Shown here piece by piece: positions 12,405 through 20,331 of a stretch of 64,000 nucleotides of DNA. The DNA lies in NCBI GenBank assembly GCA_963978905.1, contig OZ022258.1, forward strand, positions 40,408,591-40,472,590, given 5' to 3'. The position numbers and the translations under genes are program-made. How positions within the stretch are numbered: position 1 is the first letter of the stretch; each line of letters opens with the position of its first letter. The notes below the pieces were generated by a model, which was given only the letters and a program-made list of their open reading frames with translations, had not been told where the DNA came from and did not search any database. This DNA comes from Trichostrongylus colubriformis (Eukaryota > Nematoda > Chromadorea > Rhabditida > Trichostrongylidae).

Positions 12405-12992
12405 TCATGTGATTAGATGAAAAGAGTCACGCAGCTCGTCTTTGCTATTTATTTCTGGAGATAGCCTTTTTATTTCTAGTGCCTCCAATATTTTTCTTTC
12501 CACTGTGTTTTCAATGGAGCGGTGCAGCACTTTTACAGTGAAGTTGGGAGGTCCTTCCTGGGTATGTTTTAGTGTTCTAAGTTTGGAGAAACTATTGTTT
12601 ACGTATGATGTGGGATTTTGTAAGGCCCTGCGATGTTCGTCAAGTCGTTTGAAAAGGGGCCTTTTTGTTTCCCCAACATATTTTTGCCCACATCCTTGGC
12701 ATGTTACCAGGTACACGGACCCCCGGAGTTGGCAAATTTTATCGCTACTGCAATAACCGCACCCATCCCTCCCACATTTGTCCTCGTAGGGCCTAGAATA
12801 GGTGAGTGACCGCTTTAAATTTGGTGGTGGCCTAAATATAAGTTTTACTGGAAGCGAGGAATTTTTGACCACACCGTTGACCTTGATGGCTGTTCTTTCG
12901 TTTACATACGGCATTATGATGGGAATACCGTCCGCAGTAGAGTACGGTCTCCACGTTTGAGTGCGTGTGTGGTTGTATCCGTTTTCGCTCAA
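12405..12992 (-). CDS. Duplicate GIY-YIG endonuclease domain in P1 left arm
   Basis: A 195-codon open frame nearly identical to the C-terminal 195 residues of the P1 polyprotein. I count five differences: I/M and S/L near the RPPPNLK motif, then R/S, D/H, and L/H near SKHRTLK. It keeps the Cys cluster C-x4-C-x2-C-x5-C and the nuclease signature VYLVTC...KYVGET...RLDEHR. It starts at a Met within the inverted arm and reads away from the main ORF. It is a duplicated segment, not an independent gene by origin, but the frame is fully open. Whether it is translated is unknown. Confidence 0.75.
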   Translation of the reverse strand: MSENGYNHTRTQTWRPYSTADGIPIIMPYVNERTAIKVNGVVKNSSLPVKLIFRPPPNLKRSLTYSRPYEDKCGRDGCGYCSSDKICQLRGSVYLVTCQGCGQKYVGETKRPLFKRLDEHRRALQNPTSYVNNSFSKLRTLKHTQEGPPNFTVKVLHRSIENTVERKILEALEIKRLSPEINSKDELRDSFHLIT

Positions 12993-13213
12993 AATAGTCG
13001 TTGTCTGAGAAGACTATGGACTCAGTTTATGTTGGCTTCAACAAATTCGCATATCAGTTGCGGTAGCGGGAGAACATCGGTCCTACAGTCTTGGATAGAA
13101 AGTCAACGATTCTGACAACAGCACCCTTCTCAAAAACCAACTTCACCGTCCCAAAAACAGTGCCCGCTCTCGAGCCAAAGTTGGCCATGTTGCAGTCAAA
13201 ACTTAAAGAAGTA

Positions 13214-13895
13214 TTAGGTTGATCGGAAAGTTTTGATAGGGTTGAGATTTTTTTCTATTTTATTTTACAACTCAGCAAGTAATGCAGGCTAATCAACAAT
13301 ATAATAAACATAGTTAGTTATAACATTGTCCCACCCAACGGGCAGGTCGGCGATTCTCTTCTCCCAGAATTAGGAGGATTAGGGTCAAAGAAGTCACCGA
13401 CCACCTGTCCAAGGTGGTCATTGTTGACGAATTTTTTCTTTGCTAGGAAAGCCTCAGGGGGCCGGAGCAAGTGGTAGTCTTAAGGGATAACATCAGGGGA
13501 ATAGGACGGATGTGGAACCTTGTCCCAGTCAAGCTCTTCCAATTTTGCACGGGTCCCTCATATGGGTAAAGAGAGCCGTGCAAAATTGGAGGAGCTAGGT
13601 TGGGACCCGGTTCCACATGCACCCTATTCACCTGATACTGCCCTCTCAGATTACCACTTGTTCCGGCCCCCTAAGGCTTTCCTAGCTAAAAAAAAATTCG
13701 TCACCTTGAACAAGTGGTCGGTGACTTCTTTGACTCCTAATCCTCCTAATTCTGGGAGAAGAAAATCGCTGACCTGCTCTTTAGGTGGGACAATGTTATA
13801 ACTAACGATGGTTATTATATTGTTGATTAGCCTGCATTACTTGCTGAGTAATAGAAAAAAATCTCAACCCTATCAAAACTTTCCGATCAACCTAA
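13214..13895 (+). mobile_element. Palindromic mariner-like element M1 (TSD TA)
   Basis: The ends TTAGGTTGATCGGAAAGTTT (13214) and the exact inverse ending ATCAACCTAA (13895) are flanked by TA (13212-13213, 13896-13897). The two halves are inverted copies of about 330 bp meeting near 13555-13575. Each carries the 3' part of a mariner transposase gene reading toward its own end. The insertion plus duplicated TA is 684 bp, a multiple of three, placed inside the P1 reading frame. Confidence 0.85.
13540..13780 (+). pseudogene. mariner transposase C-terminal fragment
   Basis: The translation holds AKLEELGWDPVPHAPYSPD followed by SDYHLF, the signature around the third catalytic Asp of mariner DD34D transposases. 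The usual APSDYHLF reads ALSDYHLF here. Then comes FLAKKKF, matching the FLAGKKF region. Only the last catalytic segment is present; the N-terminal DNA-binding domain and first two Asp residues are absent. The inverted left half (13380-13550, minus strand) encodes the same segment with an in-frame stop next to that Asp motif. Neither half can make a working enzyme. Confidence 0.8.
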
Positions 13896-15679
13896 TATAT
13901 TCAACAAGTGGACAACAACGGTTTGGGTCCAACTTGACGGGAAAGGAGCTCAGAGGGCTTAAAAAGCTCATTGCCAAAAAAGGAGAGTTAAGATATAGCA
14001 TTGGGGACAAAAGTGGTGATTTTGTCGTTATGGCCAAAAGCATGGATAAGGCAATCACCTATCGCGCATTACAAGATGATAATACCTATTCGGAAACATC
14101 AATTCAGTCGTTTCAACAAGTTACTGAACGGCTGAAAAGAACAATCAAAGTAATTCTCGGTAGGAAAATAGACAAAACAACAGTCAGACGATTTATATCG
14201 TCTTGTCCAAGTATTCCTACTTATTATTCTCTTGTTAAAACCCACAAATTTGGGAACGTATCGGTGGAATGCCTTACCGACAGGGATATTAAAACCCGTC
14301 CTATAATCTCTAGCTGCGGAGGACCATCAGACAAAATCAGTTGGTTACTTGTAAAAATATTTTCTCCACTTTTAGGGCGTATAGCATCATACATTGCAAA
14401 CACCGAAGGTTTCATGGCTTCCCTCGACCTCTGCGCAATACCATCTGGTGCTAACTATGCTAGTTTTGATGCCGTGTCTCTCTACACAAACATCAGTGCA
14501 AGGGATGCAATTGATGCTCTTATAGAACTTTGGGGACAGTATAAAAGTGATATCTACACGTTCGGCCTAGAGGAGGGGGATCTTCGGGAATTATTAGTGG
14601 CAACCTTGGACTGCAATATATTCCAGTTTGATGGCAAACTATACAAACAGCACCGGGGGCTAGCCATGGGTTTACGCTTGGCACCCTTGCTAGCTATAGT
14701 ATATCTGGACCGTATAGAACGCAGATCGCTAACTACTGGAATATTGTACTACAAGCGGTATATCGACGATGTGTATATTATTGGTGCTTCCTCAAAGGAT
14801 CTCGAGGACACTCTACAAAATCTCAATTCTCAAGATCCCAACATCAAATTCACAGTGGAAGGACCAAACGATGACGGCTTTGTTCCTTTTCTAAACACAA
14901 AAGTTCGAATACACGGAGGAGAGAAGGAACTTTGCTGGCACAAGAAACCAGCGTCGAGAAATATACTCATGCATGCAAGAAGTTGCCACCCCACCTATAT
15001 CAAGGCCAACGTTGTCTATAACTTTGTGCGGACCAAGGAGAAAATCGATGGTGTAAGAAGAGATGGAGCGGATTCAGTGGTGGAACGTATTTTGAGCGAA
15101 AACGGGTACAACCACACACGCACTCAAACGTGGAGACCGTACTCTACTGCGGACGGTATTCCCATCATAATGCCGTATGTAAACGAAAGAACAGCCATCA
15201 AGGTCAACGGTGTGGTCAAAAATTCCTCGCTTCCAGTAAAACTTATGTTTAGGCCACCACCAAATTTAAAGCGGTTACTCACCTATTCTAGTCCCTACGA
15301 GCACAAATGTGGGAGGGATGGGTGCGGTTATTGCAGTAGCGATAAAATTTGCCAACTCCGGGGGTCCGTGTACCTGGTAACATGCCAAGGATGTGGGCAA
15401 AAATATGTTGGGGAAACAAAAAGGCCCCTTTTCAAACGACTTGACGAACATCGCAGGGCCTTACAAAATCCCACATCATACGTAAACAATAGTTTCTCCA
15501 AACATAGAACACTAAAACATACCCAGGAAGGACCTCCCAACTTCACTGTAAAAGTGCTGCACCGCTCCATTGAAAACACAGTGGAAAGAAAAATATTGGA
15601 GGCACTAGAAATAAAAAGGCTATCCCCAGAAATAAATAGCAAAGACGAGCTGCGTGACTCTTTTCATCTAATCACATGA
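13808..15679 (+). CDS. Penelope-like polyprotein: reverse transcriptase + GIY-YIG endonuclease
   Basis: A 623-codon frame. The first 30 codons are mariner sequence. The element's own frame continues upstream across M1: it is open from 13067 to 13213 and joins in phase, with a TAG at 13064-13066 further up. RT motifs are YYSLVKTHK (~139-147), TRPIISSCGGPSDK (163-176), the motif A region FDAVSLYTN with catalytic Asp 221, AMGLRLAP (286-293) and YIDD (318-321). The linker Cys cluster is C501-C506-C509-C515. The GIY-YIG nuclease has VYLVTC (521), KYVGET (532) and RLDEHR (544). This would be the target-primed reverse transcription enzyme. The AMGLRLAP segment lacks the usual AMGSPLAP, so activity is uncertain. 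Confidence 0.9.
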   Translation: MVIILLISLHYLLSNRKKSQPYQNFPINLIYSTSGQQRFGSNLTGKELRGLKKLIAKKGELRYSIGDKSGDFVVMAKSMDKAITYRALQDDNTYSETSIQSFQQVTERLKRTIKVILGRKIDKTTVRRFISSCPSIPTYYSLVKTHKFGNVSVECLTDRDIKTRPIISSCGGPSDKISWLLVKIFSPLLGRIASYIANTEGFMASLDLCAIPSGANYASFDAVSLYTNISARDAIDALIELWGQYKSDIYTFGLEEGDLRELLVATLDCNIFQFDGKLYKQHRGLAMGLRLAPLLAIVYLDRIERRSLTTGILYYKRYIDDVYIIGASSKDLEDTLQNLNSQDPNIKFTVEGPNDDGFVPFLNTKVRIHGGEKELCWHKKPASRNILMHARSCHPTYIKANVVYNFVRTKEKIDGVRRDGADSVVERILSENGYNHTRTQTWRPYSTADGIPIIMPYVNERTAIKVNGVVKNSSLPVKLMFRPPPNLKRLLTYSSPYEHKCGRDGCGYCSSDKICQLRGSVYLVTCQGCGQKYVGETKRPLFKRLDEHRRALQNPTSYVNNSFSKHRTLKHTQEGPPNFTVKVLHRSIENTVERKILEALEIKRLSPEINSKDELRDSFHLIT

Positions 15680-15999
15680 CTGCAGTGACTTGCACTGCAG
15701 AATGAATGTGATATCACATATCACCACAGTCACAGCACGTCAACGCTATTTAAGGGTTAGGTCAGGGTGGGTCAACCATTTCTGCTCCACTTCCGGCAAC
15801 CGGGTAGGATAGGGTAGGTGGCAGCAGCATTTTATATATAAATAAATTGCATAATTTCAGGCTTGAGAAAGGCGCTAGGCGCCGAAAGCTAGCCATTAAA
15901 CTCAAATTGTTTTTGCGATATTTTTGGAAACACCTTGTGAAAACTTTTGAGTCTTTTGTTAATAAATTTTGGAGCCTCACATTGTTGTTTACACATTTA
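15088..15999 (+). repeat. P1 right arm (3' end of element)
   Basis: Holds codons for the last ~195 residues, about 180 bp of 3' sequence with GTCAGGGTGGGTCAACC, the hairpin motif and the terminus ATTGTTGTTTACACATTTA abutting the target duplication. Pairs with 12096-12996. Confidence 0.9.
15858..15896 (+). ncRNA. Hammerhead-ribozyme-like core in P1
   Basis: The sequence GCTTGAGAAAGGCGC-TAG-GCGCCGAAAGC has a 5-bp stem followed by GAAA. Comparing five Penelope-derived copies in this window (P1 to P5), the segment before the stem has consensus CCTGAGRAAGG, which contains CTGAGGA. That is the hammerhead core CUGANGA, and GAAA follows the stem as in hammerheads. Penelope elements are known to carry hammerhead motifs. 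I could not identify a convincing stem I/III or cleavage site, so catalytic activity is doubtful. Confidence 0.4.
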
Positions 16000-17155
16000 G
16001 AAAACGATATACATTAATAAGCGGGATATGGATCTACCATTGATGTGTAGGAATTAGGTGCTCAGCAAGTGAACAATAGTCACCACTCGATGCAATTGAG
16101 TACAAAACTTTCAATCTCTAAACTATCTAAACTTCCAATAAAACCCAAACCAGTTCGCTGGCTCACACTACTGCCCGCGATTCATATCGATGACGTGCAA
16201 AATGGGTTCGGTGCAAAGCGACTGAAGTGTATAAATACAGAAATCCTTTTTTATCATGCCATCTTCTCTGCTTTTATCCTTTATAAATAGCTCAGCTAGA
16301 AGCAGAGGAAAGCAAATTTCCATTCAACTTCATAACGGTGGTCGTGCCGATCAAACTCGTTTTGCACAACATCGCCATGAATCGCGCGCAGTAGTGTGCG
16401 CCCACCAACTGGTATATAAATAAGATAGTGAATTCATGGTGAAGTGTCGCTATTATAGATAAAGCAGACATTTCCGAGAAAACGATATAAAAGATGGTTG
16501 ACACAACGCGAAGAATATCGATCGTAATGGTCTAACTGAGTTCGTCGAGTTCCACAAGAAAATACAGTCTGGTTAGGTTTTTATGCTCATAGCTATGATA
16601 AATGGTTATCCGACTAGTTACTTCGAACAGCCACTCACTTGCGCAACTGGCATTTGCTCTGGCCTTTGGTCTAGAATCCTACTATATATAATTCGCTTAG
16701 TATGTCTGTCCGTGTGTGTGGTTGCGTGTGTTTGTCCGTGTGTCCGTCTGCCTGTCACGAAATTCATATCTCGCGTCGCAGTAAAGCTGGGATCATGAAT
16801 TTTACAGGTGATGTAGGGGGTGGCAAGGGGACACTAATGGTGGTGGACCGAAAGTGATAGCATCAGGGCTGATAAGGAGCCTCGGAAGACAAATGTCGCC
16901 AATTCCGTTTCGCCTTTTGCGTTGATCCAAGAGCGCTGACACTCACAGGTGTTAGCAGGCTGGATCAGGGACATTAATGGTGGGTGACTCGCATTGATAA
17001 CGGTTGATAAGATCCGATATGGAGAGCAGGAAGGCTGGAGTAGTCGAACCCGTTTCGTTTCTCGCATTGATCCTGGGGCGCTCATACTCACAGGTCTCTT
17101 GCGGAGTGGGACGGGGATATTGATGGTGGGTGATCCGCTTGATAACGGCTGATAA

Positions 17156-17452
17156 AAAGGATAAAGGATAAAGTTTTTGGCGTCAATCAATCCCTTCTTG
17201 GGATGCGCCGCACATTCTAGTTCCATTCAAACCGTGGTGGCTGGTGAATGTGATGTGGCCTATACAATGACTTGCGGTGGCCAGCCGATGTACAAGTCAG
17301 TGCTTTTATCCTCCCAGATGGGTCTGGCACCAATTTACCGACCGCGGAGGGATGGAAGGCTTGGTTGGCCTAGGCGGACGTTGATGCGGGATTTGATCCC
17401 CGCACCATGAGAGTGGGGTGAGCGCCACCTGTCACTAGACCACCTCCGCCCT
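17156..17452 (-). mobile_element. tRNA-derived SINE S1 with 14-bp target duplication
   Basis: ATAACGGCTGATAA flanks both sides (17142-17155, 17453-17466). On the minus strand the head reads GGCGGAGGTGGTCTAGTGAC, with A box TGGTCTAGTGAC and a perfect 5-bp T-arm GCGGG...CCCGC around GATCAAAT, and a 3' GTCCGCC that pairs with the 5' GGCGGA. The body is ~220 bp and the tail is ATCCTTT twice. The duplication and simple tail indicate LINE-driven insertion. A partial second copy is at 19548-19735. Confidence 0.8.
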
Positions 17453-17951
17453 ATAACGGCTGATAATATTTGATAAGAACCTCAAAAAGGCTAGAGTCGT
17501 TGAATCCGTTTCGCTTTTAGCATTGATCCCAGAGCGTTCGTACACACGAGTCTGCTGCGGACTGGAACGGGGATATTGATGGTGGGTGATCCACATTGAT
17601 AACGGTTGATAAGATTCGATAAGGAGCACGAGAAGGGGAATGTCACCGAGAACGGTTCGCTTTTGCGGTTAGCAGTGGAATGTTCACATTCGCAGGTATT
17701 GTATGGTACGGGGCCTCAGTGAAACTGATAAGGGCTTACAGTGGCTGATAAGAACCGATAGGAATTGGATGAGATGGAATCCTTCACATCGCTTGCTACT
17801 ACTATACGACCGCTTTAGCAAAAGCGTCTGATGCTCATCGCCATTGGGTGAACATGTTTTGTTTATGCTCTGATATCACTGGACGACGTATCGACCGCTG
17901 AAGTGCCTAACGTTATGAAGAATGACGCATTTCTCTTGATACTGCGATCTA

Positions 17952-18980
17952 TTGGGCCATTCCATAAGTAGTGTCGTTTTTTTCTAGCATAAATTTTTCC
18001 TATGAAATTACAAGTTTTGCTGCATGTCATATATCATTTGAAAGAGGTTTTCCTGCTTTACAAAATGTCATGCTTAGCTCCTGAGTTTGTTAGAATGGGG
18101 CCGACATTTAGGCTAGAGAAGAGATAGGTCCAGCCGACAGAAATTGGCCAAACCGGCAATCAATTGAAACATTATATTTCACTTTGGGAAAATTAACCAG
18201 TCATGTGTCGCGTACTTAGTCCTGACCTCTTCTACAATTTCCAATATTTAGTTGATCAAGAAGTTGTGTCGTTCTTTTTCTAAAATCTTTTTTTCAAATG
18301 CACCCACACTTATACAAAAAATTTTTTTCTTTCAAACTCCTTGCTTAGAGTTGTTTTAAGAACCACCTCGAAGAACTTTTCTTGTCATATCGAAAAAAAT
18401 CTTTCTAGCTTGTTTTGGCTGCGATTCAGATTGAGTTCTAATACCATGTGATAGGGGTCCAGTGGCCATTTTTCACGATTTATTTTTCCATGAGAATGTT
18501 AAGGAATCCGGTCAGTGGTATTTCCCTGTTCCTACCCACCAACTGTTCTTAACAATTCACCACTCAATCCCTTGATTGGTTGAAAAAATTGTCTTGCCTT
18601 TGCTCGAAGAAATTGTCTAAAATCACCGAGTTGTGGCGGAAAAACTAAATGTGGAAAAAGAGCTACGTGACTTCTTGAGCAACTCACTGGTGGAACTTGC
18701 AGGAGAGGTCGGGGCTAAGTACGGAATACATGACTGGTTAATTTCCCTCAAGTAAAATATAGTTTTTGATTGATTGCCGGTTTGGCCAATTTTCGACTGC
18801 TGGGCCTACCTCTTTGCCAGCCTAAATGTCGGCGCCATTGTAACATACTCAAAAACTGAGTATGTCATTTTGTAGAGCAGAAAATTTACTTCCGGAACAT
18901 ATAAGATATGCTGCAAAACTTGTGATTTAAAGGCGAAAATTTTTGCTGGAAAAAACGACACTACTTATGGAATGACCCAA
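17952..18980. mobile_element. Long-TIR mariner-like element M2 (TSD TA)
   Basis: The termini TTGGGCCATTCCATAAGTAG and its inverse CTTATGGAATGACCCAA are flanked by TA (17950-17951, 18981-18982), inside Helitron B. The terminal inverted repeats are about 285 bp (17952-18232, 18700-18980), with landmarks TTGGCCAA, CCGGCAATCAAT and AACCAGTCATG. The terminal pattern ending in CATAAGT resembles mariner TIRs. No transposase is readable in the ~465-bp centre, so it is non-autonomous. Confidence 0.8.
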
Positions 18981-19547
18981 TACATTGATAATTATGATTC
19001 AACCTATATTTGTGACAGCAAAGCAAGCGGCTAACTCGGAATAATTTTCCAATGCGGTGCTGGTAGCAACATTGGATATCCACCGCTAGACTATGTGAAA
19101 TTCCAGATAGTGAAGCATCTTTACGAAAACGATAAACATCGAAAAGCGGGATATGCCATTAATGTGTAGGAATTAGATGCCCAGCATGAACAAATTGTTA
19201 CCAGTCGATGCAATCGAATACAAAACAATCAATCTTTAAACTATCCAAACTCTCGATGATGACAAACCAGTTGGCTGGCGCACACTACTGCGCGCGATTC
19301 ATTTCGATAACATGCAAAATGGGTTCTATGCAAAGCGACTAAAGTATATTGATATCGAATGCGTTGATGCTTTGTTATCACGCCATCTTCGCTTTTTTAT
19401 GTCAGTAGCTCAACTGAAAGCAGAGGAAAAGAAGTTTCCTTTCGATTCCATACACAACTGCGGTTATATCGATCAAACCCATTTTGCACAACGTCGCTAT
19501 GAATCGCGCGCAGTACCGTGCGCAAGCCAACTGGTACAAGAATAAAG

Positions 19548-19735
19548 TTTTGAGCGTTAATCAAACCCTTCTGTGGGATGCGCTGCGCAGTCTTTTCAAT
19601 ATAAAATCGTGGCGGCAGGCGAATGCGATTGGGCCCATACAATGACTTGCGGGGAAGAGTCGATTAGCATGTCAGTGCTTCTACCCTCCCACACGAGTTT
19701 GGTACCAACTCACCGACTCCGGAGGATTTTTCCAC
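19548..19735 (-). repeat. SINE S2, 5'-truncated copy of S1
   Basis: Matches 17167-17350 (shared TGGGATGCGC, CATACAATGACTTGCG, CAGTGCTTnTACCCTCCC). The tRNA-like head seen in S1 is absent. It sits directly after the end of Helitron B. Confidence 0.65.
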
Positions 19736-20117
19736 GGGCTTCTGGTGATTACATCACGGATACGTTTAATATTCCTTATTGTATGTTTAGAAACAATGAG
19801 AGACCAACCGGCTATGGATTTCCATCCATGTTTGCTTTGGTGATGGTAGTGATGAGAGCAGTCGACTGTCTGCAGAGCCTTATATGGTCTAGTGTTTTTG
19901 AGAAACAACTGCCTTCGGGAAAAATCCCTTTCACATAGACAACTTTGATCCTACAGGCCTTTTGGAAAGTTCTTACGCTTTCCATTGTTCCACGTTTTGG
20001 GATGACTATTTCAGTTCTTTCCCAGGGTTGCCTGAGCCAACCTTGTTGAAGCCCGCTTCTATCTGTTCACGCAGTATCGTTAGGATTCTAAGGAAAATTT
20101 GGAATTTTTCCGAAGTA

Positions 20118-20331
20118 TCATACCCTATATATAAACCAGGTATGTCTGTACGTCTGTGTGTGCGTGTGTGTGTCCACCCTTTGGTTCAATTACCCAAGTT
20201 TGAGGTGTAGAGCGCGTGGCCTACGGGCTTGTGTGAGAGTGAGAGTGTGTGACGGGGTGAGAGAATTCGATACACGCGCTGACTTTGCATGCTTCCATGT
20301 GTGACGCGCAGTAGTGTGCGCCACCAACTGG
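20118..20331 (+). mobile_element. Miniature Helitron J (214 bp) carrying an SL1-like sequence
   Basis: Begins A|TCATACCCTATATATAAACC, has the GT-rich leader TATGTCTGTACGTCTGTGTG, and ends with hairpin GCGCAGTAGTGTGCGC and CAACTGG|T. The usual array and middle region are missing. The interior instead holds the SL1-like 22-mer (20183-20204) and a GAGAGTGAGAGTGTGTG block related to the MITE at 45500-45668. It is far smaller than the ~1.5 kb family members. Confidence 0.65.
20183..20204 (+). other. SL1-like spliced-leader sequence
   Basis: This 22-mer (first half GGTTCAATTAC, second half CCAAGTTTGAG) matches the nematode SL1 leader except for C instead of T at position 5. It is followed directly by GT (GAG|GTGTAG), as in an SL RNA donor site. 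The rest of an SL RNA (AAACATTG after the donor, Sm site, snRNA-type stem-loops) is absent. It is either a captured 5' end of a trans-spliced transcript, a decayed SL RNA fragment, or chance. Confidence 0.6.

Larger units (their letters stand above)
12096..12996 (-). repeat. P1 left arm (inverted copy of 3' region)
   Basis: Reverse complement of 15088-15999 apart from scattered substitutions and about 20 extra bases near 15840-15860 in the right arm. It carries the endonuclease end of the ORF, the 3' untranslated region and the hairpin motif. Arms of this size would let a read-through transcript fold into a ~900-bp duplex. Confidence 0.9.
12057..15999 (+). mobile_element. Penelope-like retroelement P1 with inverted terminal arms
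   Basis: The element is flanked by a perfect 12-bp target duplication GAAAACGATATA (12045-12056 and 16000-16011) inside Helitron A. It has two ~900-bp arms in inverted orientation (12096-12996 and 15088-15999) around a unique centre. The plus-strand frame encodes a reverse transcriptase, a Cys cluster and a GIY-YIG endonuclease. The left arm is an inverted partial copy of the 3' third, the arrangement typical of Penelope pseudo-LTRs. A mariner at 13214-13895 splits the N-terminal coding region. Arm identity is high, which argues for recent insertion. Confidence 0.9.
10928..16412 (+). mobile_element. Helitron-like element A with nested Penelope element
   Basis: It starts A|TCCTACTATATATAATTCGC at 10928 and ends CAACTGG|T at 16412, which are the A-T target, TC start and CTRR end expected of Helitrons. 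A GT-rich leader precedes ATCTCGCGTCGCAGCAAAGC, then the ~146 bp repeat array and the family middle region. The last 263 bp is the palindromic 3' module with hairpin GCGCGCAGTAGTGTGCGC. The 3943-bp insertion at 12057-15999 is a Penelope-like element. Without it the Helitron is about 1.5 kb. It encodes no Rep/helicase and so is non-autonomous. Confidence 0.85.
16677..19534 (+). mobile_element. Helitron-like element B with nested SINE and mariner-like element
   Basis: Starts A|TCCTACTATATATAATTCGC at 16677 and ends CAACTGG|T at 19534, with hairpin GCGCGCAGTACCGTGCGC just upstream. The palindromic 3' module spans 19267-19534. The repeat array (16860-17640) is split by SINE S1 and the middle region by M2. 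Removing both leaves about 1.5 kb, like the other copies. No coding capacity. Confidence 0.85.

Noticed and set aside
16413..16676. Possible gene between two Helitrons
   Set aside because: 264 bp with only antisense short frames and no domain; treated as spacer.
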